Source: an uncultured Oscillospiraceae bacterium
GTDB lineage: Bacteria; Bacillota; Clostridia; Oscillospirales; Ruminococcaceae
DNA length: 33,136 nt
Reading direction: 5' to 3'
NCBI GenBank assembly: GCA_949298535.1
Contig: CASFXA010000104.1
Span: 1-33,136, forward strand
Positions within the stretch are counted from its first letter, which is position 1; each line of letters begins with the position of its first letter. The notes under the pieces are model-generated. The model was given only the letters and a program-made list of their open reading frames with translations, did not search any database and had not been told where the DNA came from. Of the stretch, positions 7,474-14,848 are shown one piece after another. The position numbers were made by a program, and so were the translations under genes.

Positions 7474-9240
7474 TTACTGGACGTTCTTCTCCAGAATCTC
7501 CAGCTCCTCCATCAGCTTGGCAGGCAATCTGTCTCCCAGCTTCTGATAGAATTCCCGGATGCTGGCCGCATCCTCCGCCCACAGCTTCTTATCCACCGTC
7601 AGCAAATTGGCCAGATCCTCCTTGGTCATATCCAGACCATCCAGGTTGATGTCCTCCACTTTGGGAAGATTGCCGATGGGGCTTTCCACCGCGTCGAATT
7701 TTCCTTCGCACCGGCCCAGAATCCACATCAGCACCCGCATATTATCGCCGAAGCCGGGCCACAGGAAATGACCCTCTTCATCCGTGCGGAACCAGTTGAC
7801 ATTGTAGATCCGGGGAGCCTTGTCACCCAGCTTCTCCCCCATCTCCAGCCAATGGGCAAAATAATCTCCCATATTGTAGCCGCAGAAGGGCAGCATCGCC
7901 ATAGGATCCCGGCGAACAACACCCACCGCGCCGGAGGCCGCGGCAGTGGTCTCGGAGGCCATGGCAGAACCTACAAACACTCCATGGGCCCAATCTCTGG
8001 ACTCATAAACCAAAGGAGCGGTTTTCGCCCGGCGGCCGCCAAAGATAATGGCGCTGATGGGCACTCCCTGGGGATTGTCAAACTCAGGGCTGATGCAGGG
8101 GCAGTTCTTGGCGGGAGCGGTAAAGCGGCTGTTGGGATGGGCTCCCTTGGAACCATCGGTGCAGTCCCACTTCTCTCCCTTCCAGTTGACCGCATTGCGG
8201 GGAGGATTCTTATCCAGGCCCTCCCACCAAACCGTGTTGTCATCCAGATTATGCACCACGTTGGTGAAAATGGTGCCTCTGCTGCAGCTGGCCAGCGCGT
8301 TGGGATTGGATTTTGCATTGGTGCCAGGGGCAACGCCGAAGAAGCCGTACTCCGGATTCACCGCCCAGAGCCGTCCGTCAGGACCGATCCGCAGCCAGGC
8401 AATATCGTCGCCTACACACCATACCTTATATCCAGCTTTGGCATAAATCTCCGGAGGAATCAGCATGGCCAGATTGGTCTTGCCGCAGGCGGAGGGGAAA
8501 GCGGCGGTGATATACTTGGTTTCCCCCTGGGGATTCTCGATGCCCAGGATCAGCATATGCTCCGCCATCCAGCCCTCGTTTTTGGCCTGGAAGGAGGCGA
8601 TACGCAGGGCAAAGCACTTTTTGCCCAACAGCACGTTGCCGCCGTAACCGGAGTTGATGGACCAGATGGTATTGTCCTCCGGGAACTGGCAGATGTATTT
8701 ATCCTTTTCGCTCAGGTCCTTTTTCGCATGGAGGCCCTTCACAAAATCAGGAGAATCCCCCAGCTGCTCCATCGCCTTGGGACCCACCCGGGTCATAATG
8801 CACATATTCAGCACCACATAGATGGAATCCGTCAGCTCAATGCCCACCTTTGCGAAGGGAGAACCGCTGTGAGCCATGGTGTAGGGAATGATGTACATGG
8901 TGCGGCCTTTCATGGAGCCGTCATACAGCTTACCCAGGGTCTCATAGGCCTCCTTGGGATCCATCCAGTTGTTGGTGGGGCCTGCGTCCTCCTTTTTGCG
9001 GGTGCAGATAAAGGTTCTGCCCTCCACCCGGGCAACATCGGTAGGAGCGGTCCGATGGAGATAGCAGCCGGGAAGTTTTTCCTCATTGAGCTTCTCCATC
9101 TCGCCGGTGGAACAGGCCTCGGCCCGCAGCTGCTCCAGCTGCTGATCGCTGCCGTCGATCCAAATCACCCGATCCGGCTTGACCAGGGCTTTCATCTCCT
9201 CGATCCAGCCCAAAACATACTTGTTGTCGGTCAGATTCAT
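7474..9240 (-). CDS. pckG: phosphoenolpyruvate carboxykinase, GTP type
   Basis: Interconverts oxaloacetate + GTP and PEP + CO2 + GDP, at the node between the C4-acid and glycolytic/gluconeogenic pathways; in fermenting anaerobes it often runs towards oxaloacetate. The 588-residue length and signatures are those of the GTP class, not the ATP class: the nucleotide P-loop with the hyperreactive Cys, FPSACGKTN (residues 248-256), preceded by SGYGGNVLLGKKC and followed by GDDIAWLRIG and NPEYGFFGVAPGT. The ATG at 9238-9240 has GGGGAG seven bases upstream. Transcribed away from the DtxR-like gene, with a long leader of about 140 bases. Confidence 0.97.
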   Translation of the reverse strand: MNLTDNKYVLGWIEEMKALVKPDRVIWIDGSDQQLEQLRAEACSTGEMEKLNEEKLPGCYLHRTAPTDVARVEGRTFICTRKKEDAGPTNNWMDPKEAYETLGKLYDGSMKGRTMYIIPYTMAHSGSPFAKVGIELTDSIYVVLNMCIMTRVGPKAMEQLGDSPDFVKGLHAKKDLSEKDKYICQFPEDNTIWSINSGYGGNVLLGKKCFALRIASFQAKNEGWMAEHMLILGIENPQGETKYITAAFPSACGKTNLAMLIPPEIYAKAGYKVWCVGDDIAWLRIGPDGRLWAVNPEYGFFGVAPGTNAKSNPNALASCSRGTIFTNVVHNLDDNTVWWEGLDKNPPRNAVNWKGEKWDCTDGSKGAHPNSRFTAPAKNCPCISPEFDNPQGVPISAIIFGGRRAKTAPLVYESRDWAHGVFVGSAMASETTAAASGAVGVVRRDPMAMLPFCGYNMGDYFAHWLEMGEKLGDKAPRIYNVNWFRTDEEGHFLWPGFGDNMRVLMWILGRCEGKFDAVESPIGNLPKVEDINLDGLDMTKEDLANLLTVDKKLWAEDAASIREFYQKLGDRLPAKLMEELEILEKNVQ

Positions 9241-9352
9241 TTTGAACTCCCCCTAAAGTATATTTGCGGTCATATATTCCACAATCTCTGTCACTCTTTG
9301 CTTCATATAATCCCTGTTCGGAACATCGCTGCTTTTATAACAAAGCCGTTAT

Positions 9353-9416
9353 AAAATCTATAGCAAAAATCCGAAATCAAATTTATTATAGTCCATTTAC
9401 GACGAAAAATCTATAG
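9353..9416 (-). promoter_or_regulatory. pckG promoter region with repeated CTATAG motifs
   Basis: A perfect -10 TATAAT lies on the minus strand at 9385-9390 but has no convincing -35. It is flanked by two copies of the 11-mer AAAATCTATAG (plus strand 9353-9363 and 9406-9416), with TTATAG of the -10 region between them, possibly operators. The rest of 9241-9560 is AT-rich with a nine-base hairpin at 9517-9541. Confidence 0.4.
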
Positions 9417-9560
9417 TCAAACTATGCAAAAATGTTGAAAACGGACCCCTTTATTCTATTGTAGTTTTTTTGTCAAAATAATACAGCATCCTCTTTTTTC
9501 CTCGGTTTTCAGGTGACTGTTCCGCTTTAGCGGCGGAACAGAAGTTCTCCTCTTCCTTCC

Positions 9561-9611
9561 TTGACATTCGGATCAGGACGTGATATGCTTTTTGCAGTTA
9601 GCTTTCGCTAA
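9561..9611 (+). promoter_or_regulatory. promoter and dyad of the DtxR-like regulator
   Basis: -35 TTGACA (9561-9566), 17-base spacer, extended -10 TGATATGCT (hexamer 9584-9589). Overlapping the start point is the inverted repeat TTAGC-TTTC-GCTAA (9598-9611), a plausible autoregulatory operator. Confidence 0.65.
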
Positions 9612-9658
9612 TCAAGAATCTTTTTTATCCCTTTCCAGCCTGACAAGGGGGCATTTTC

Positions 9659-10051
9659 TTGTATTCTCATTCCATTGTTTCCTATCTATTGGCCATTTAT
9701 TGTTTGGCCGAGGATCACCCGGTCCGATCTGTGGAGATTGCTCATCGTCTTCAGGTTACCAGAGCAAGCGTGGCCAAAATGCTGAAAGTCCTTGCCGCCA
9801 GCGGATTGGTGGAAAAAGCGCCTTATGGCGCCGTCCGGCTCACTGCCCGGGGAGCGGAGCAAACGAAGGAATTTTATCGGGAATTTTTGCTGCTTCAAAG
9901 TTATCTCCGTCAATGTCTTCAGGTCCCTCAGCCCCAAGCGGAGCAGGACGCTGTCCGTTGTCTCTGTCAGTTGAGCCGGGAGACCCGGGAACGTATGACC
10001 CACGGCATCTCCTCTGCCTGTGGCAGCTCTCACGAGTTCCATTCCCGCTGA
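9659..10051 (+). CDS. DtxR/MntR-like regulator lacking canonical metal ligands
   Basis: Winged-helix regulator of 130 residues. The N-terminal half fits the DtxR/MntR DNA-binding domain: a first helix SYLLAIYCL, the HTH VRSVEIAHRLQVTRASVAKMLKVLAASGLV (split at residue 34), and a wing ending RLTARG. By eye against Bacillus MntR, the metal-binding positions are not conserved: Ser8 for Asp8, Leu11 for Glu11, Leu77 for His77, and Val/Arg, Leu and Cys where Glu99, Glu102 and His103 sit. Instead there are five cysteines (15, 86, 101, 103, 121). The start is TTG at 9659 with AAGGGGG eight bases before it. It may sense another metal, redox state or a ligand. Confidence 0.75.
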   Translation: MYSHSIVSYLLAIYCLAEDHPVRSVEIAHRLQVTRASVAKMLKVLAASGLVEKAPYGAVRLTARGAEQTKEFYREFLLLQSYLRQCLQVPQPQAEQDAVRCLCQLSRETRERMTHGISSACGSSHEFHSR

Positions 10052-10273
10052 AAAATTCAAATGAGGAAAAAGCGACATTATTTTTGGAAACTATCTGTAG
10101 GAAATAGGAGCGGTCACCTTTTTCCAGCAAACGTCGGGGAAAATCTGAATAAAATCAAAATGCCTTCTGACACAGCGACGGGAACGCGCCGCATCAGAGG
10201 GCATTTTAAAAATGGAACGGGAAAAATGCTCCCACCAGAACATCCGCTTATAAAGGGAAAAAAGTCCCCGTTG

Positions 10274-10813
10274 TCACTTCATCCCCTTTTCCAGCTGGAG
10301 CAGCGCCCGCTTTCGCTCAAGGCCTCCGGCGTAACCGGTGAGCGCTCCGTCCGCTCCCAACACCCGATGGCAGGGAATCAGAATGGAAATAGGATTGTGT
10401 CCCACCGCTCCTCCTACCGCCTGGGCGGACATGGTCTGACGTCCCATTTCCACCGCCACTTCCCTGGCCAGCTGACCATAGGTCACGGTAGCGCCCCGGG
10501 GAATCTGACAAAGGTGACGCCATACCCGTTGGCGGAATCCGCTGCCCGCCGGACGCAGCAAAGGCATTTCCCGGGGAATTTCTCCGGCAAAATATTGCTC
10601 CAGCCATCTTTCCAGCAGTCGGAACACCGGCTCTTCCCCTGTGCCAGGAACCCACAGCTCCGGATTTCCGCCGCCCACTCCTTCATATTTTTGTCCCCGA
10701 AACCACAGGCCCCTGAGGGCTTCCCCTTCCGCCAGCGCGATCATCTCTCCCAGCGGAGTTTGAAGATTCCGCACCCGCAGCTCCGCTTCTTTTGTCACAG
10801 CGTTTTGTACCAT
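10274..10813 (-). CDS. ogt: methylated-DNA--protein-cysteine methyltransferase
   Basis: Suicide repair protein that transfers the alkyl group from O6-methylguanine to its own Cys. The 179-residue protein has the short N-terminal ribonuclease-like domain and the C-terminal domain with the DNA-binding helix around VTYGQLAREV and the active site IPCHRV (Cys148), then GYAGGLERKRALL. The ATG at 10811-10813 follows AAGGAG. It lies 17 bases after the aldo/keto reductase gene on the same strand and is probably co-transcribed. The downstream gap to the DtxR-like gene shows no clear terminator. Confidence 0.96.
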   Translation of the reverse strand: MVQNAVTKEAELRVRNLQTPLGEMIALAEGEALRGLWFRGQKYEGVGGGNPELWVPGTGEEPVFRLLERWLEQYFAGEIPREMPLLRPAGSGFRQRVWRHLCQIPRGATVTYGQLAREVAVEMGRQTMSAQAVGGAVGHNPISILIPCHRVLGADGALTGYAGGLERKRALLQLEKGMK

Positions 10814-10830
10814 GAAAATTTCTCCTTCTT

Positions 10831-11802
10831 TCAGCGGTGATAACGAAAGCGGGTCCCCGCCAGAGAGAGCCATACCTGTTGGCACTGATCCAACATCTCC
10901 TGAGGCAGAGGCGGAGCCTCCATTGCATCCAGATTCTCCTTCAGATGCGCTTTTTTTGTTATTCCCAGAATCACTGCATCCACCGCCTGGCTGGACGCGC
11001 ACCACCGCAGAGCCAGCTCCACAAGGGTCATTCCTCCCTCTTGCGCGATTTTCTTTAACCGCTCCACCGCCTGGAAATTTTCCTGTGACCAATAGCGCTG
11101 CTGGTATCCCTTATTGAGGCCAAATCGGCAGTCCGCCGGAGGCTCCCCCAGATGATGCTTGCCGGACAAAAGCCCGCCCGCCAAAGGATTGTAAACTACC
11201 AGGCCCATCCCATGCTTCCGGAGCATGGGAACCAGCTCCTCCTCGATTCCTCTGGTGATGAGATTATAAACGCTTTGACTGACCACCGGCGGGATTCCGC
11301 TGCGACGGTCACTGATCCACAGGGCGTCACAAATCTGCCAGGCGGCATAATTGCTGATTCCCACATAACGCACTTTGCCGGAGCGAACCAGCTGCGTCAT
11401 GGTTTCCAGCGTCTCCTCCAGCGGCGTGTTATTATCCGGTTTGTGCAGATAATAAAGATCCACATAATCGGTTCCCAAGCGGCGGAGGCTGTCTTCCAGG
11501 CCCTGGATGATATGACGGCGGCTGAGGCCCCGGTCATTGGGATCCTCGCTGCCGCAGGGATTGCATACCTTGGTGGCCAGAATCACATGATTGCGCCGGT
11601 CACGGATTGCCTTTCCGGTGATTTCTTCGCTGCGGCCATTTTCATACATATCGGCGGTGTCCAAAAAGTTCACTCCACGGTCCAGCGCCTGATGGACCAA
11701 AGAAATGGCTTCCTTTTCCTCCACCTGTCCGCCGAACGTCATCGTCCCCAGACAAGCACGGGAAACCTGGATGCCGGTGCCGGTGAGCCTTCTCATTTCC
11801 AT
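10831..11802 (-). CDS. aldo/keto reductase
   Basis: NADPH-dependent carbonyl reductase of the AKR TIM-barrel superfamily, 323 residues. The catalytic tetrad can be read directly: Asp48 (NFLDTAD), Tyr53 (MYENG), Lys78 (ATKV) and His120 (YYLHKPD). The C-terminal part has the cofactor motif VDAVILGITKKAHLKEN. The substrate cannot be named. The ATG at 11800-11802 follows AAGGAGG; the longer frame upstream crosses the promoter. It is first in a two-gene unit with ogt. Confidence 0.94.
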   Translation of the reverse strand: MEMRRLTGTGIQVSRACLGTMTFGGQVEEKEAISLVHQALDRGVNFLDTADMYENGRSEEITGKAIRDRRNHVILATKVCNPCGSEDPNDRGLSRRHIIQGLEDSLRRLGTDYVDLYYLHKPDNNTPLEETLETMTQLVRSGKVRYVGISNYAAWQICDALWISDRRSGIPPVVSQSVYNLITRGIEEELVPMLRKHGMGLVVYNPLAGGLLSGKHHLGEPPADCRFGLNKGYQQRYWSQENFQAVERLKKIAQEGGMTLVELALRWCASSQAVDAVILGITKKAHLKENLDAMEAPPLPQEMLDQCQQVWLSLAGTRFRYHR

Positions 11803-11842
11803 CTCTGATTCCTCCTTTTGGGAAAACTGCTCCGTTTTTTCC

Positions 11843-11871
11843 ATTGTATCCCATTGCCAGGGGGAAGTCCA
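11843..11871 (-). promoter_or_regulatory. promoter of the aldo/keto reductase-ogt unit
   Basis: Minus-strand -35 TGGACT (11866-11871), 17-base spacer, -10 TACAAT (11843-11848). Confidence 0.5.
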
Positions 11872-12396
11872 GAGGCAAGAGGAAAAGTTCAGTAACCCTC
11901 CCCTGTTTCCCGGAATCAAGAATCCTTTCCGTGAACAAAGGGGCAAAGGGCCGGAGGAGGAATAAAACAGGCCCTGTCTTCATTCCTATCCTTGGCAGAC
12001 TCCTGTTTTGCTCTCCTGTTCAGTCCTCGGGGGTGTTCCGGAGATGAGACGGGCTTTAAGCAAGAAGGAAAACGCCGCCGGTGGTCTGTCCGGCTTCGGA
12101 AAAACGGTTTGCCCCTTGTCCGCCGAAAGTATTCTACCGCAGGAGCAAAAGACAGCTCCACAACGCAGCTCCGGAACACCAAAAATCCTGGGCAGCAATC
12201 ATTTCCTTTCGTCAGCAGAAGTCTGCCGAGGAAACCGATCTTTCGCAGCGGTGAAGGAACGTGAACTTTTGCCTTTCCAGGAACACCCCCGGCTTCTATG
12301 GCTACCGGAATTTTTTCCATAAAATAAACCATGGAAAAGTCATCACAAAAACAGAGGGGGGTCCAACGGTGGCGGTGCTTTTTTATGACCACGGTC
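11872..12396. other. gene-free gap, nothing recognised
   Basis: About 525 bases between the reductase promoter and the next promoter. Open frames exist on both strands, but none has a ribosome site, a recognisable family or plausible composition. There is no strong hairpin, repeat or RNA signature. It may be decayed coding sequence. Confidence 0.5.
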
Positions 12397-12426
12397 TTGC
12401 TGAAACAAAAGTCTTCATGCTACAAT
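12397..12426 (+). promoter_or_regulatory. promoter of the tandem Cys-rich membrane genes
   Basis: -35 TTGCTG (12397-12402), 18-base spacer, extended -10 TGCTACAAT (hexamer 12421-12426), about 70 bases before the first start codon. Confidence 0.5.
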
Positions 12427-12503
12427 ACTCATAGAATTCCAATGCCCATCTTGTCCCTTTAAGGGTTCTGCCCCGGAAGAACTTGTGCTGGAGGTTTGCG
12501 GCC

Positions 12504-13391
12504 ATGGAAAGCTATTGTGGAAAAAATTGCGATCAATGTGCCTATCGCAGTCAGGGGTCCTGTCCAGGCTGTAAAGATGGTCCCGGAATGCCCTACACCC
12601 GAACCTGCCCTTTGGCCCGGTGCTGCCAGCAAAAAGGGCATCAGAAATGTGACACCTGTCTGTTCCGGGAGAATTGCCGCTTGCTGCGGCAGAAGGACTC
12701 CTGGTGGCCTTTGCGGGCAGCCGGCCCCGCATCCCGCCGGAAAGCCCCCTCTCCCCCTGTCCCGCCCCTCGCCCAGGAACAGGCTCGGCTTCTGCTTCGG
12801 GGGATGACCGGTCTGCTCCTTCTGGAATTTCTCTCCCTGGGATGGGGTTTCCTTGCCCCTTCCATTCTCTCCCGTTCCCTCTCCCACACCATGATGGTGC
12901 TGCTGGTCACCCTTTCCGCCTTCCTTTCTTGCGCCATTTACTTTTGGCTGAATCGGGTGTATTCAGGCTATTATATTGCCGGTTTTGGTCGTCTTTACCT
13001 TCTTCCCGTGGCGCTGGTCGCTATTTATCTGAGGAGACTGACAAGCGGCCACACTACTTTGGCGGTCCTTCTGCTGATCTATATGCTGCTATTCTGTCTG
13101 GCAGAGTGGGCGGTATATCTTCTCCATGGAAAGGTGGCTGCTGGAGTGCATCCCGCCCTTTCCAAACGATGGCGCTTCCTGTCCTGGCTTCTTCCGGTCA
13201 TCGTCTTTTTCAGTGTGCTGTCCTATTTGGACTGGCTGACCGATCCCCAAAAGAAAATGTCCATGGTCCTGCTGACACTGTTGGCGGTTGGAGTGGTGAA
13301 GGCTTTGAAGCTGGTTTTTCTCTGCCAAACTGTCAACGCGCTGAAGCAATACCTTTCCAGCCTGAAAAAAGATTGCCGGACCACCTGGTGA
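12504..13391 (+). CDS. Cys-rich (DUF3795-like) head with six-helix membrane domain, copy 1
   Basis: Unknown protein of 295 residues. Residues 1-58 hold eleven cysteines (5, 9, 12, 20, 23, 35, 40, 41, 49, 52, 58) in a YCGKNCxQC...CPGC...CPLARCC pattern that resembles the zinc-binding DUF3795 domain. A Pro-rich linker (about 74-92) leads to six hydrophobic helices near 99-117, 129-149, 156-177, 184-205, 224-245 and 252-278, then a basic tail. The Cys head has no signal peptide and should be cytoplasmic. The ATG at 12504 follows GGAGG. Copy 2 lies 189 bases downstream and keeps all eleven cysteines. Possible roles are metal or redox sensing coupled to a membrane protein; this is inference. Confidence 0.82.
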   Translation: MESYCGKNCDQCAYRSQGSCPGCKDGPGMPYTRTCPLARCCQQKGHQKCDTCLFRENCRLLRQKDSWWPLRAAGPASRRKAPSPPVPPLAQEQARLLLRGMTGLLLLEFLSLGWGFLAPSILSRSLSHTMMVLLVTLSAFLSCAIYFWLNRVYSGYYIAGFGRLYLLPVALVAIYLRRLTSGHTTLAVLLLIYMLLFCLAEWAVYLLHGKVAAGVHPALSKRWRFLSWLLPVIVFFSVLSYLDWLTDPQKKMSMVLLTLLAVGVVKALKLVFLCQTVNALKQYLSSLKKDCRTTW

Positions 13392-13580
13392 TGTCGGCGA
13401 AAATGGGACTATTTTTCTGTGGAAAAGGCCGTCTTTTCTTTCTCCCAGTCTTCGCCATGTCTGTTGCAGCCGTTTCTCTTAAAAGGCTTTGGTTCGTACT
13501 TTTCTGTTGACAAACGATACCTCCCGATTTCTCTCTCAAGCCTCTCTTTCGCTTTCAAAATCTCACCGGAGGTTGATCCC

Positions 13581-14507
13581 ATGGAAAGCTATTGCGGAAA
13601 AAATTGTGTCCAGTGTGCCTACGGCAGCCAAATTCGCTGCCCCGGGTGCCGATGGAGTCCCGGCGCTCCAGGGACAACCCTTTGTCCCATCGCCCGGTGC
13701 TGCCAGGAAAAGGGGCATGAAAGCTGCCATACCTGTACCTTCAAAACCGGATGTAACCTCTGGGGAAGGCGGGAATCCTTTCCCTTCCGCCCCGCTCCCC
13801 AGCAGCAAACTCCCTCCTGGTACCGCTCCTCCCCTCCCCCTCAGCCTGTACCTCCGTCTCCTCCCTGTCCCCTTCCCACGGCGGAAGCGGCCAACATTTT
13901 GGGAAAATGGACCGGCTGGAGATTCTTTCTGGAGTTGTTGCAGATAGGTTGGGCTTTCCTGGTTGTGGCAATTCCCATCAAATCCCTTTCTGAAACGGCA
14001 TCAGTCATACTGCTCACTCTCTCCACAACCTTTGCCTGCCTGTCCTATTTTCAGCTGGTCAAAGTGCAGTTCGGCTATCTCATTCCCGGCTGTTTCCGTT
14101 TGACTATTTTTCCCCTCAACCTGGCCGCCGTCTTTCTGTCTGACAATAGAAGATGGGGAGATCAGGTGGACATCCTGCTTATATTGTGCTGTCTCCTTTA
14201 TTTTCTGGTGGAGTGGACGGAAGCCCTTCAAAACAAACAGGCCATCGCAGGACTGAACCCCGGACTTTCCAAATGTTGGAACGGCTTTTCCTGGGCGCTC
14301 CTCCTCATAGGCGCTATCGCCCTTCTGGGAATACTGCTGGAAAGCGTCGATTATTCCACCGGGGTGTCTCTGCTTGGATGCGCCATCTTGTGTTTTGGAG
14401 CGGCAATGATTTTGAAGCTGGTTTTTCTCTGCCAAACTGTCAACGCGCTGACAAAGTATCTCTCCCGCCTGGAAAAGGCTGAAACCAGCAGCTGGCGAAG
14501 AAACTGA
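13581..14507 (+). CDS. Cys-rich (DUF3795-like) head with six-helix membrane domain, copy 2
   Basis: Tandem paralogue of the preceding gene, 308 residues. All eleven head cysteines fall at identical positions (5 to 58), while residues between them differ freely, which argues for selection on metal or disulfide chemistry. The linker (about 72-100) is longer and richer in Pro than in copy 1, and the membrane part again has about six helices with a conserved end, LKLVFLCQTVNAL. The DNA for that end is identical over 41 bases in the two genes. The ATG at 13581 follows CCGGAGG. A TTGACA at about 13507 lacks a -10, so the gene is probably read through from copy 1. Function unknown. Confidence 0.82.
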   Translation: MESYCGKNCVQCAYGSQIRCPGCRWSPGAPGTTLCPIARCCQEKGHESCHTCTFKTGCNLWGRRESFPFRPAPQQQTPSWYRSSPPPQPVPPSPPCPLPTAEAANILGKWTGWRFFLELLQIGWAFLVVAIPIKSLSETASVILLTLSTTFACLSYFQLVKVQFGYLIPGCFRLTIFPLNLAAVFLSDNRRWGDQVDILLILCCLLYFLVEWTEALQNKQAIAGLNPGLSKCWNGFSWALLLIGAIALLGILLESVDYSTGVSLLGCAILCFGAAMILKLVFLCQTVNALTKYLSRLEKAETSSWRRN

Positions 14508-14786
14508 CCAGGTTCCAAAGTTCTGGCGCCCTGAGGACACATCTCCCTGGGTTTCGGCGGTTCTGAAACCGGCACAAGGTTCCGGCAACTGAGAAAAGCG
14601 CCCCAACGAACAGTCCTCTGACAGGAATCGGCGCAGAACCAAAATCATCCGTTCACCGGTGGCCGCTCCTTCCCTTGGCTTTCCAAACGAGAGACTCCTG
14701 CGCGCTGCACACCCTTGGCCGCTGTTTGGGCGCGCCGCAGGAGCTTGTTTCCTCATCTCTGCGATACCCCTTTGATCCCACACAGG
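14508..14786. other. gene-free gap, nothing recognised
   Basis: Convergent gap between copy 2 of the Cys-rich genes and ispH-S1. I see no gene and no terminator for the plus-strand unit. The ispH-S1 terminator follows at its right end. Confidence 0.5.
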
Positions 14787-14816
14787 AAAAGACCCGCCCT
14801 CAGCAGAGAGCGGGTC
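14787..14816 (-). terminator. terminator of the rpiR-to-ispH operon
   Basis: Minus-strand stem GACCCGC/GCGGGTC with a 12-base loop, followed by TTTTCC. It lies 33 bases after the ispH-S1 stop. Confidence 0.8.
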
Positions 14817-14848
14817 TCGTCTTTTGATCGGATTGCGTAAATCAGGAA

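Noticed and set aside
7399-9354. 651-codon plus-strand open frame over pckG
   Set aside because: Antisense shadow of a fully conserved PEP carboxykinase; no ribosome site or family, His/Gly/Gln-rich composition.
11916-12392. 158-codon minus-strand frame in the gap before the Cys-rich genes
   Set aside because: No ribosome site, Arg/Pro-rich composition, no family; other frames are equally open.
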